From Spinacia oleracea (lineage: Eukaryota > Streptophyta > Magnoliopsida > Caryophyllales > Amaranthaceae): a DNA stretch of 64,000 bases. Below the pieces are notes generated by a model, which had not been told where the DNA came from, did no database searches, and saw nothing but the letters and a program-made list of their open reading frames with translations. The translations under genes were made by a program, and so were the position numbers. Below are positions 11,594 through 21,320 of this stretch, piece after piece. Position 1 is the stretch's first letter. Every line of letters begins with the position of its first letter. The stretch spans positions 88,083,285 to 88,147,284 of the forward strand of contig NC_079488.1 of NCBI RefSeq assembly GCF_020520425.1, read 5' to 3'.

Positions 11594-11976
11594 TGATGAA
11601 ATCGAACAAACAATGTGAACAAAGCTTGAGCAATACACAAACAATGGAGCTCATCAACTGTAAACTGAGTTGATGAGGAGAGAATAATTCTTTTATTACT
11701 AACTTGCTTAGAGTACAAGCTGATATTATGAAACGTAGTAAATAGAATAATGCTAAGGATAAAACTTATATAGTAGGAGCAATGATGTGCTGTCTCAACC
11801 AATCAGAAGAGAGGAGCTTGCTGACAACCAATCAGATATCAACTCACTAACAAACAAACTGCCATGTCAGCATGTCAGTTATGGAATTCAGTTACAAGAG
11901 GAATCATCCTGTGTGTGCGTATGCATGACTGCTACTGTGTGGCATCTCTAGTGCAACTATGTCATGCTGTCCAACA
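11594..11976 (-). repeat. 5' LTR of Copia copy B
   Basis: This is the same 383 bases as the left LTR with one substitution. It should drive transcription leftward through gag and pol. Confidence 0.97.
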
Positions 11977-12069
11977 AGAATAAATTGCCTCAAGAAGAAG
12001 AGAGTTGCACCGGTTCATATGGGGATGGATGTGCAATTCTATGTTCCCACTTTTTTCTCTTGTCTGTAG

Positions 12070-12261
12070 AGGTGAATACAAATACAATTAAAATATTACT
12101 TGCGTATTTGTATTGCTTTAATTTATTTCTTCAATTTTCTATAATGCACATGCGTTCACAATATTTGGCAATTCATGGTGTTGGAAGAGATGAGTTATTG
12201 TATGCAGTCTTAGGAGGTACTTATTAAGATTTAATTAGGGAGAGGAATGGAATAAGAAATA
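12070..12261. other. Intergenic, AT-rich, nothing recognised
   Basis: This sits between the F-box pseudogene stop and the MITE. There is no coding or RNA signal; it is probably old 3' flank of the pseudogene. Confidence 0.5.
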
Positions 12262-12523
12262 CTTCTTCCGATTTTTAATACTCGCAACGTTTGTCACTTT
12301 TACGCATGTCAATGTACAACTTTGATAATTAATATCTTTAATTCTTTTTAAGCAAAAATTACAAAAAAAAAATGATATTTTAGAAGTGCACATTGAGACG
12401 AATCTGGCAACATCTTACCTGACTAAATTTTATCTTACTTGTAAATCACCAATAATAGTTAAAGTAGAATATGTGAATAGTGTAAAAAGTCCAAATATTA
12501 CGAGTATTAAAAATCGGAGGAAG
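12262..12523. mobile_element. Stowaway-like MITE (262 bp)
   Basis: The terminal inverted repeats of about 25-30 bp begin CTTCTTCCGATTTTTAATAC on the left. On the right, the complement reads CTTCCTCCGATTTTTAATAC. The element is flanked by TA on both sides (12260-12261 and 12524-12525), as expected for Tc1/mariner-type Stowaway elements. The interior is AT-rich and non-coding. Confidence 0.85.
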
Positions 12524-12992
12524 TAAAGATATTGGACATAGTTTATTAGGTGTAACTAGATGCATTGTACGCCCAATGATATTTTTATATTCATTAATAG
12601 ATTTTCTTATATATTTTCCTGTCGAAGAGATACACCTAATAATTTTCATACACTGTATTTGATACAAAGGGACATCTAAAATTAAAAACTTCATCTGTTA
12701 CTTAAATAGGTTGACTTAAAAATTATAAAAATTATATTTATAAAGTATAATATATGGATATGAATCTAATAACCTATCAGGTGATGATAATAGTTTAATG
12801 TAAATATTGTACAAGACAAGAGGGTGTGATATTTATGAAAACAGAAGAAGTATACGGACGTAAACTCGTAAAGGATTAGCCTCCCCAAGTTTGGAAATTC
12901 GTCAACTGGTTTTAGTTCGTACTTCGTCATCAAAATAAAGGATTAGACAACAATCAGCTTCAGCAAGAAAAAAAAGCGGTGTAACTTCAGAA
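12524..12992. other. Upstream region of the ORANGE-type gene
   Basis: This is AT-rich sequence without coding signal between the MITE and the start codon at 12993. It should hold the promoter and 5' UTR, but I see no convincing TATA box. The last 150 bases are less AT-rich and probably transcribed. Confidence 0.5.
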
Positions 12993-15900
12993 ATGGAGTG
13001 TTGTCTCTCTCTTCACCCTTCTTCCTTCATTACAGTCCCTTCAAACATCAAATTCAAACACCATTGTTTCTCCCGTCCCAAATTTCTTCGAGTTTCTTGC
13101 TCGTCTTCTTCATCTTCTCCTTCTTCAAAGGATTCTTTCGACTCTTTTCCTATTGGCGAAAATGCATCCGGGTTCTACTCTTTACCCCTTTCCAATTTGT
13201 TGTATGTTAGACTAGTTTTCTGTGGATTTAGCTTACCATTTTTAGTGGGGATTTCTGAATAATTTGGGGAAAGGGTAATTTGATTTGTGTTCAAAATTTC
13301 ATATTGTGAATGCAAATTTAAGTCTGTATTATAAAATGATGAAGATTGCGACCTCAATTTGAACTAGTAGTTGTTGTACCTGTTTCAGTATTTACGGGGA
13401 AAGGGTTTGTTGTATGTCCATAGATTGTGGTGTTAAAGCTCTGGAATTGTGGTTGATGAAAGCTGATTGCTAAGTTTTAATTTTTGTTGATTTGCCTCTG
13501 GATTAGTTAATGTTTGTTGAAATTGGTATTGGGTTTTGTGATGTTGTTGAAAATGTTGTTGAATTTTTGATGTGATTGGCAGTGTTCCATTTGTGTGTCA
13601 TAAAATTATTAGTCTAGGGTTGCTTATATGGTGGAAACTATGCTTGCAGCAACTTTTGCATTATAGAGGGACCGGAGACTGTACAGAACTTTGTTCAAAT
13701 GCCGTCACAGGAGATTCAAGATAATATACGGAGTAGGCGGAATAAGATATTTCTTCTCATGGAGGAGGTGAAGTTTGTGACAGTCTTTGTGTAGCTATTT
13801 TTAGTTAATGTTATACATTGATCCTCTTCCCTTTGTTGGATTAAGAGGTAAAATCGTCTTATCGTTTTCCGACTATTATGTGCTAACTCATAGGTAAGGA
13901 GACTACGGATACAACAACGTCTCAAGGGGATGAAAGCTGTTCATGAGGGTAATTCAGATGAGGCAAATGAAATGCCTGAGATTCCATCATCTATTCCCTT
14001 CCTTCCTCATGTGGTAAGTCTTTGGGGGAAACCGCCATTGCTAATTTTCTCAACAATGTAATGTAAGAATAGTTGGCGTAGTAAAATCAACATTCACTTA
14101 AACTAGTTGCATTACTTGCATTCAATTAAACAATTGCAATTACAATTGCAGAAAGGTATGCTCTGATAACTGAGCTGTCTGGAAATAAAGAGAAGCAGGA
14201 GTGCAGGATATATTGACAAAACCTCTCACTTGGGTTTCAACTTTTCTATAATATATACTTCTTCTGTTCCTTTTTATTTGAAAGAAGTTGCAACACTTTT
14301 TTTTCACGCTTGCCAACGCAGAATTTGAACAGTTAATATATTTAATTATCGATAAGTAAAAATTATTTCTTAATACTCAACTGCTTCAATCTTCTGGTTC
14401 TATATACGAATGTAGGGAGGATAATGTATTGAGTTTGGATTAGTAATATCTTGAACGTTTTTTCCACATACCACTTCCCTCTTTCTTCTTTGTGTATTAA
14501 GTGTAGCTCCTCATTTTTATCAGTCTTCCTACCTGAAGTTGAAAGTTTGAGTTTCTTGTGTAATCTTTCTTTATGCAGACACCAATGTCCTTGAAGAAGC
14601 TATACTTGACGAGCTTTTCATTTATAGCAGGGATCATTTTCTTTGGAGGTCTTATTGCTCCAACTGTAAGCTTATACCGTTTTGTTGTTTTGAATATTTC
14701 ACTAATGCTCTTTTGAAAGGCTGGATAATTTCGGAAAATATGCTGCGGCCTAATATTCCTAAGTCAAACATTGTTATCTATACAATGATCATTACGAGGC
14801 TCTTGGTCGCATAACTACTTTCAAACTGAAATAAAATATTTATTAAAAACAGAACAATTAAATAACTTCCATGTAACTTGCTTGCATACAACTATAGCTC
14901 CATTTTTAATTCTAAAACACACTATCCAATCAGTTATGAAATTGTTGTTGCCGATTTGTGCTGCAGATTACTCCGTCCTTTTGAGACTAAAATTGTTGGA
15001 GATTTTCTTCAATTGAGTGTACTTGTTCTGTAGGCTCATTTGAAATTTCTCTGTGGCCAATTAATAAAACGAATTCTTCATATTGCTTCCTTTGAACTTG
15101 GTGATATGTTTGCTTTCTCACCTTATTTTTCACTGGCTAGGTGGCTCTATAAAACCTTTATGAATAGAGCCATGGAGAGGATAAATTATCATTGTAGATT
15201 TGGGAAAATATAATGACTTTGTGATGCTTCATTTTTTCACTTCATCAATTTTAACCTTGGAGACTTATGACTGTTTTCTACTTTTCTGGTTCGGAAAGGA
15301 AACATAAATTACTTTTTCTCTTCAACTGTATATGGAGTATTACTTAATACAGTGGTTCGTATAGAAACTTAACCTGCTTATATTTGCAGTTGGAATTAAA
15401 ATTAGGCTTAGGGGGCATGTCTTATGAGGATTTCATTCGCAGTTTGCATTTGCCTCTACAACTGAGGTATGATTAGAAACAATATTTCATTTTACTTTCA
15501 GATGATCTATCTGTCAACTATCTAAATAGTTTAATCTCTTCAAGTTGTATAATCAATTCATGCCAATGTTTTGAGCTGTTTATCGCCAATTTCAGTCAAG
15601 TTGATCCCATAGTGGCATCTTTCTCCGGTGGTGCTGTTGGAGTTATTTCAGCTTTGATGCTGATTGAAGTTAACAATGTCGAACAACAAGAGAAGAAAAG
15701 ATGCAAATACTGCCATGGATCTGGTACATGCCAACTTATTCTTCAAACACAAATTCGTTATTTCTTTTTTTTGGCAAATAAGAATTTTATTAAACCAAAG
15801 GGGTTAAACAAGAAAGAACATAAGCTACAGCACCACAACAACCAAGCAGCCTATGTAATATTTTTTGGGCTAATTCTTTGTTTCTTACTTGCTTTGTTTG

Positions 15901-17513
15901 CATGGATCATGATAAGAGAATTTGTTCTCTAATGCATTATGTTTTGCTACTCTCCCCTGATTTCCAGTTACTAGTTGTCTAACTTGGAAAGCGTAGATCT
16001 TGTCAAGACGGCGAAAATGACTCCTTTTTCATCTGATAGTTTCATTGTCTTTGTTTTTTCCTTTTACGAATTTGGACATCTATGAGAAGCTGTTTACTAA
16101 TGTTGTTACCATCTTTTTAAGCTCCTGGATGCTGTAGTAAAATCCTAATTGTGCTGAACGGTGGTTAGCAAAGGCTTGAATCTGCGATAGCTCACTATTT
16201 AGGATATGTTTTCTAGTTTTTGTTATGACTTGTGTATCCAATGAACCTCATTTTCAGACGACATATCAATCTTGCTGGGCCACATTGTTGCATTCACTCA
16301 AGATCTCTTTTTTCATCCTTTTGGTGTCGTCCATTAGTATGTTTTGGTGTCAGCCTTTAGTTTTTTGGTATCATTTCTCATTAGCATATTTCTTTTGCAG
16401 GATATTTGGCCTGTGCTCGATGTTCGGCTAGTGGTGTATGCTTAAGAACAGAACCAATTTCGATAAATGGTGATTTTAATCGTCCCTTGCGAGTGCCAAC
16501 TACACAAAGGTGTTCAAATTGTTCGGGGGTAGGAAAGGTATGGGAATTTTTTCCTGAAACATTGGTAACATCTCCATTCTCATTTATTTGATGTGATTTT
16601 ACCACTTTCCACTGTTACTTTGTTTTCATAGTCTGATCAAGTCGAAATTAACAGACTATGTTGTTATTACCTTGTATTTACACGCTATTTTCCTTGAGAT
16701 TGTCTGAATCTGTAAACAAAAGCAGGCATGTTGAAGTTTTTCCTTTTAAGGACAATGCTATAACAACATTACGTCAATGCCTCTAAAGGTGCTCCCATCT
16801 TGCTTGGGTTTATCACCCCAGCCAATTGACCCTAAATCTAATAAAAAAGTGTTTGCTACTTGACAAAACAAGCAACTGTACTATTATAATCTAAATTTAA
16901 AGAACACTTAATCTTTGAATTTATTGGAAATGGACATAGAAATTAGAACATTGCATGCCGAATTTTGTGTTATAATTCTGGTTTCTGAGATAACGTGAAT
17001 ATCAATAGTAGGAGATTTTTTTTTTGTTTTGTTTCTGTTTACAAGTTTTTTGTGAGAAGTTTGAGAGGACATGATAAGAAGAAAAGAAAGTCGATTCATG
17101 GATGCATTGAAACGTATGAATTCAGTTGAATCATTGCATCTGCTTAAGTTTGTATTAGTGTAGCTGGTGATGGGCGAAATGGCAGAGAAGAATTACTTAA
17201 AATAGGCTAGGAGTGCGTCATGCATAACTGGATGATTCTTTCCCAATATGAATCCCTATAACGAGTAATGTGGCACATTATCATTTGTTTCCAGTTGGTC
17301 CATGATGATTTGCTTGTAGATTCCAAACTCATATTTATCGGGATATACTCATGATTATGTAGTATTGACCCCGTCAAGTTCACTGGTTGGTTGATAATGA
17401 TAATTAACGTTAATAATCCCCCTTTTCCATTTCAGGTAATGTGTCCTACTTGCCTTTGCACTGGGATGATAATGGCAAGTGAACATGATCTCAGAATAGA
17501 ACCATTCGACTAA
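12993..17513 (+). CDS. ORL: ORANGE family plastid DnaJ-type zinc-finger protein, probably ORANGE-LIKE
   Basis: There are eight exons: 12993-13201, 13650-13767, 13894-14013, 14579-14665, 15390-15466, 15596-15723, 16401-16537 and 17436-17513. All junctions are GT-AG and keep the frame, giving 317 aa against about 300-320 for the family. Residues 1-60 are Ser-rich and look like a chloroplast transit peptide. The conserved FCIIEGPETVQ and QEIQDNIRSRRNKIF segments follow. Two membrane segments are at about 159-177 and 209-227. Four Cys pairs lie at 240/243, 251/254, 284/287 and 295/298. ORANGE proteins stabilise phytoene synthase and promote carotenoid accumulation and chromoplast formation. The motifs ANEMPE, PFLPHVTP and CSASGVCL fit the -LIKE paralogue better than ORANGE itself, from memory. 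The arginines of the NIRSRR stretch, near where the melon golden Arg-to-His change lies, are intact. Confidence 0.93.
14265..14420. repeat. Possible Stowaway relic in ORANGE-type gene intron 3
   Basis: A TACTTCTTCTGTTCCTTTTT stretch resembles a Stowaway terminal repeat, but no clean matching right end was found. The intron (14014-14578) otherwise shows only AT-rich sequence. Confidence 0.3.
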
Positions 17514-18461
17514 GATGGAACGGCTAATGCAGTTGTTTGAAAGTGTCAAACTTGTTGACAATGAATGAGCACTTGTAAATTTTTTTGGTAGTAGTGCTGT
17601 GGTCGAAACCCTAAAGCAATCCTTGGGAGGAGAAAAAGGGGGGGAGTAGGAGTATACATTACAATGTGTAAAATATGGTTGTATACTTGTATCACCTTGT
17701 ACGACACCTTTGTCAAATCTATCAAATGTCCAATTGTAACAACAAACAAATCAGGTATATGATCATTCATACGATTTCTTAAAGAATAATATTATACATC
17801 AGTACATCACACCCTCCCACTCTCTGTTCTCTGTTCTCTGTTCTCTGTTCTCTGTTCTCTGTTCTCTGTGAAGAGACTTTTGATGTTGAAATCCTAAATA
17901 CTAACCACATTCACTCCTTAAATCATCAAGAATAAATGTGAACAATATGTTATTCACTCTGGTCATAACATTGATTTTGTTGTAAACAATAAATTTGAGT
18001 CGTTCATAATCAAAATACTATAGCTGGAGTTATAGACCAGATACTAGCTGAAAACCAAATTCAAAGCAAAAAGTAACAACACCCCCCTGGGTTCAAAAAG
18101 GAATTATTGTCATACAAAATTGAAAATTGACCATAGAATTGCATCTACAAATGCTACAAACAAACATCATGTTGATCGAGATTCGAGAGTGAGTTATGTC
18201 ACGACTGCTTCCTGTTTGCGTAGTTGGTCCCATTCGATTGACAGAATGTCAGTGAGTTATACTTGTATCATAATTGATGCTTCTTGTCCGGGCAGTCGTT
18301 CTCCTTTGGTTTTATCACCGTTCTCATAAAGCAAGCCTTAGAAATGGTTGAATATCTTTTTTTTTCTTTTTTTTTTGGACACAAGAGCAACATCATTGGG
18401 GCCGTTTTTATAGCAACATCAAGAGCAACATTTTTTTATAGTAGTAGTGCTGTGGTCACAA
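17514..18461. other. 3' UTR of ORANGE-type gene and intergenic sequence
   Basis: This starts after the TAA at 17511-17513. The 3' UTR probably extends 200-300 bases; polyadenylation-like AATAAA variants are scattered. The rest is non-coding, with a heptamer repeat and fragments of GAGCAACATCA-type MITE ends near 18383 and 18461. Confidence 0.5.
17819..17869. repeat. Tandem heptamer (TCTCTGT)n, about seven copies
   Basis: A near-perfect run of TCTCTGT units lies about 300 bp downstream of the ORANGE-type stop codon. It is a minisatellite likely to vary in copy number. Confidence 0.95.
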
Positions 18462-18877
18462 GAGCAACATCAATGGGTAAATCGTAAATGGAATGAACTC
18501 AACATATGTCATGGCCCTTAGTTTTTCTCAACAGGGTAAACGCAATGAACTCAACAGGGTAATACTTTTCTCATATGTCATGTCATATTTTTACTACTCC
18601 ATTTAATTAATTAAATTTTGTTAAAGCTTCTTCATACTCATCCAAATTTAGCTCTTCACCCTCAAACTCATTTAAAATATATCAAATAATATAATATCTT
18701 AATATTTTTTATTCATTTAACTCACACATTGAGTCTTAAGTTGAGTCTTAGTTTTTCCAAGACTTTGTTAAGACTAACCTACTTCAATGCTACAAACTGA
18801 TATGTCTGATCTTAAGATTAGGTGAATCGTATGTCATGTCAGCCAAATTCAAGTCTTAAGACTTGGCGATGTTGCTC
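18462..18877. mobile_element. Tourist-like MITE, copy 1 (diverged)
   Basis: It starts GAGCAACATCA and ends GATGTTGCTC. It shares most of its interior with the adjacent copy 2, including the TTAATTAATTAAATTTTG block, the CTCAAACTCATTTAAAA block and the GAGTCTTAAGTTGAGTCTTA block. The left flank is not a clean TAA. Confidence 0.75.
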
Positions 18878-18880
18878 TAA

Positions 18881-19236
18881 GAGCAACATCAAGGGGGTCT
18901 TAACTTAAGACTTTCTTCATATGCCATGTCATCTTTCCACCAATATTTAATTAATTAAATTTTGTTAAGACTTCTTAAGACTCATTCAAATTTAGTTCTT
19001 CACCCCTCAAACTCATTTAAAACATATCAAATAATATAATATTTTAATTTATTTATTTTATTTAACTCACATATTGAGTCTTAAGTTGAGTCTTAGTTTT
19101 TCAAGACTCGATTTAAGACTTTGTTAAGACTAACCCACTTCAATGTTTCAAATTGATATGTCTCATCTTAAGACTACGCGAGTCATATGCCATGTCAGCA
19201 AAATTCAAGTCTTAAGACTTGGCGCTGATGTTGCTC
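18881..19236. mobile_element. Tourist-like MITE, copy 2 (356 bp)
   Basis: It has perfect 11 bp ends GAGCAACATCA / TGATGTTGCTC, flanked by TAA on both sides (18878-18880 and 19237-19239), as for PIF/Harbinger-derived MITEs. Its left TAA is shared with the right end of copy 1. Confidence 0.8.
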
Positions 19237-19325
19237 TAAGCTAAATAAAACAACATTACAACAAATTTTCACAAACTAATTACACAGAGGAGAGAACCAC
19301 CATTGTTGAGTTAATGAAGAACATG

Positions 19326-19344
19326 AAGTTGAAGAATAGATAAT
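19326..19344. repeat. LINE target-site duplication, left copy
   Basis: The 17 bp core GTTGAAGAATAGATAAT, plus up to two preceding A's, is repeated exactly at 24923-24941 after the LINE poly-A tail. Confidence 0.95.
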
Positions 19345-19467
19345 ACGCATAACTTATTTTACCTATATATGTTCCCTCTAGGGTTTCTCTCTTGGGAGGG
19401 TTTTTTGCTCTAGTTTCATACTAGCCCTAATCTTCTTAACTCGAAGCGTTGTTGACCTGGTTCGATT

Positions 19468-20814
19468 ATGGCGGACGATGATAGGGATACTTTACCACTG
19501 CAGAATGAGGAGAAGGAGGTTATCTGGGAAGAGGAAGGAGATGAGGAGGAGGAAGCGAAGATAAGCTTAGGGGTTGTGGGGAAGCTTTGGACAGAAAGGA
19601 ATGTAAACGCAAATGCGCTGATAGGTACTATGAAACGGATATGGAACCCGAAGCACGGATTGGAAGAAAATTGCATAGAAAAGAATTTGTTTTTCTTTCA
19701 ATTCTACCATTGGAGAGACAAGGCGTTTGTCATGGACTCTCAGCCATGGCACTTCGATCATCATGCCCTAATTCTAGCTGACATTACGGATACTGCTCGT
19801 CCATCAGAATTACCTCTGCATCAAGTACCGTTCTGGATTAGGGTTTATGATCTACCGTTACGAGGGAGGAACAATGAAAATAATGCTAGGGCTATCGGTG
19901 AAAAATTAGGCACGTACATCAAGATGGACAAGTCGGATGTAATTGGTATCAATAAGTCTCTAAGGATCAGAGTCCTAATTGACGCACGGAAGGAACTACC
20001 ACGTTCGGTGAAATTAAAACTGAGAGGTGGGTTGGTTCAGGAGCTCCCAATCAAACTGGAGAAACTACCAGTTTTTTGCTATGTGTGTGGCAAGTTGGGT
20101 CATGGAGACAAAGACTGTGAAGCCAATATGGGGGAGGTTGAAGCGGAACGACGTTTTAACGAGACACTCCGAGCATCTCCTTGGAAAGTCAATAGAGGGG
20201 ACGAGATGTCGGCGGACAAAAGAGTCCAGTGTGCTCGCTCATTATTTGTTACAAAGAAGAAGCCTAATCCCAGTCCAGTATTGGTGGAGAACATTACAGA
20301 GGTAGTAGAAAAGTTGCAAGATGTGTCCTTGTCTTTGAACTCTGTAAAAAATGGGGCAGACGCTACGGAAGGGGTGGTTCCTCAAACAGGCAGTGAGAGC
20401 CAACAACCAGTAATAACCCCACTCTCACTATTGGAGGACTCTCCGAGGAGGAAGGTGATAGGAAGGGAGGGAGTGGAAAAGGCAGGGCAAACGGAACATT
20501 CTAAAGAGGCAGAGGTGGAGTGCTACACAAGGTTAGTGGAACCAATACCGGGGGTGCCCTTAACTTTCTCCGCGGGCGTGGGAAATTCCACGAAAAAAGG
20601 ACGGTGCTGGAAAAGAATGGCGCGAGATAGTCAACCTTCGGGGGGGAGTACCTGTGCTAGGGTGGAGCAAAAGCGTAATAGAGAGGTGGAGGCGATGGTA
20701 ATTGATCAGCTTGACGGGTCTGACGGGAAACGAAGTAAAGTAGTTTTCTCCCCAAACCTTGTTACTGAAGGTCCGGCGGAGGTTGACGGTTGTCAGCCCC
20801 GCCAAGACCAATGA
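19468..20814 (+). CDS. LINE ORF1: DUF4283 / CCHC zinc-knuckle protein
   Basis: The intact 448-aa frame starts with an acidic N-terminus (EEKEVIWEEEGDEEEE). It is followed by a DUF4283-type fold (about residues 35-150, with WHFDHHALILAD and VPFWIRVYDLPL) and a CCHC knuckle CYVCGKLGHGDKDC near residues 204-217. The C-terminal half is low-complexity and charged. In plant L1 elements this protein binds the element RNA. The stop codon TGA (20812-20814) overlaps the ORF2 start. Confidence 0.9.
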   Translation: MADDDRDTLPLQNEEKEVIWEEEGDEEEEAKISLGVVGKLWTERNVNANALIGTMKRIWNPKHGLEENCIEKNLFFFQFYHWRDKAFVMDSQPWHFDHHALILADITDTARPSELPLHQVPFWIRVYDLPLRGRNNENNARAIGEKLGTYIKMDKSDVIGINKSLRIRVLIDARKELPRSVKLKLRGGLVQELPIKLEKLPVFCYVCGKLGHGDKDCEANMGEVEAERRFNETLRASPWKVNRGDEMSADKRVQCARSLFVTKKKPNPSPVLVENITEVVEKLQDVSLSLNSVKNGADATEGVVPQTGSESQQPVITPLSLLEDSPRRKVIGREGVEKAGQTEHSKEAEVECYTRLVEPIPGVPLTFSAGVGNSTKKGRCWKRMARDSQPSGGSTCARVEQKRNREVEAMVIDQLDGSDGKRSKVVFSPNLVTEGPAEVDGCQPRQDQ

Positions 20815-21320
20815 GTTACTTATTTTGGAACTGTCGGGGGATCGGCAACCCCTGGACAGTTCGCCAACTCCGTCGCTGGAGTAGTTCGTATGCCGTGGAT
20901 ATGGTTTTCTTATCGGAAACCATGATAAGTAAACAAGATGTTGAAGGTTTACGTAGCAGGTTGGGGTTCTCGAATTGTTTTGGTGTTTCTAGTAGAGGCA
21001 AAGAAGGGGGTCTGGCACTTTTCTGGAAGGCTGATAAGGTCTCCTTTACTTTGGTCTCGTATTCTCAACACCATATATGTGGAGATGTCAATGAGGGAGA
21101 TAGTAGTTGGAGATTTGTTGGAGTGTATGGGTGGCCGGATGGAGCGAGTAAGTACAAAACATGGAACTTACTACGGTATTTATGCGAGGACGCTGTTGTC
21201 CCAATTATGTTAGGAGGAGATTTTAATGAGATTTTAGGCTATGAGGAAAAGGAGGGGGTGCAGACACGGACCGAAGGGAGATCAACCAATTTCGTGAGGC
21301 AGTGGACGAATGTGGGCTAA
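20811..21320 (+). CDS. LINE ORF2 N-terminus: AP-type endonuclease (frameshifted at the end)
   Basis: The most likely start is ATG 20811-20813, which overlaps the ORF1 stop as ATGA. The protein begins MSYLFWNCRGIGNP, the usual endonuclease start with the catalytic Asn. MVFLSET, WRFVGVYGWPDG and GGDFNEIL (catalytic Asp-Asn) follow. The frame runs out at 21320. A one-base loss in the G run near 21253-21258 explains why the following FREAVDECGL-type sequence lies in another frame. Confidence 0.88.
   Translation: MSYLFWNCRGIGNPWTVRQLRRWSSSYAVDMVFLSETMISKQDVEGLRSRLGFSNCFGVSSRGKEGGLALFWKADKVSFTLVSYSQHHICGDVNEGDSSWRFVGVYGWPDGASKYKTWNLLRYLCEDAVVPIMLGGDFNEILGYEEKEGVQTRTEGRSTNFVRQWTNVG

Larger units (their letters stand above)
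6639..11976 (-). mobile_element. Complete Ty1/copia retrotransposon (copy B), 5338 bp
   Basis: Two 383 bp direct LTRs (6639-7021 and 11594-11976) differ at one base that I can see (G near 6995 versus A near 11950). The element is flanked by a perfect 5 bp target duplication AGAAT (6634-6638 and 11977-11981). The primer-binding site and polypurine tract are intact. The internal region is one polyprotein frame interrupted by a single TAA at 9442-9444. One LTR difference in 383 bp means a very recent insertion. It landed inside the F-box pseudogene in opposite orientation. Confidence 0.97.
5941..12069 (+). pseudogene. F-box / F-box-associated-domain protein pseudogene, split by a Copia insertion
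   Basis: Around 5986-6080 the + strand reads an F-box (VPKEIVANILAKLPVKTIF, RCKTVCKEFYDII), which would bind a SKP1-type adaptor of an SCF ubiquitin ligase. The frame has no ATG and an in-frame TAG lies at 5938-5940. It stops at TAA 6184-6186, after which F-box-associated-domain sequence continues in other frames: IYGYEIVNSCRGIVLL and CNPIT around 6260-6400, then WVMNDSWSKCYVIQSM up to 6638. The coding sequence resumes after the Copia element at 11982 and ends with a typical FYVPTFFSCL tail at TAG 12067-12069. There are at least two frameshifts plus the 5.3 kb insertion, so it is dead. The frameshifts may predate the insertion. Confidence 0.8.

Noticed and set aside
15612-15932. Extended ORF from ORANGE-type exon 6
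   Set aside because: It reads through the donor site at 15724 into the intron. The conserved protein continues at the exon beginning at 16401.
17590-18455. Shared TAGTAGTGCTGTGGTC at 17590 and 18441
   Set aside because: A single 16-base match in flanking AT-rich DNA could be filler from repair, but there is no wider structure to support a named feature.
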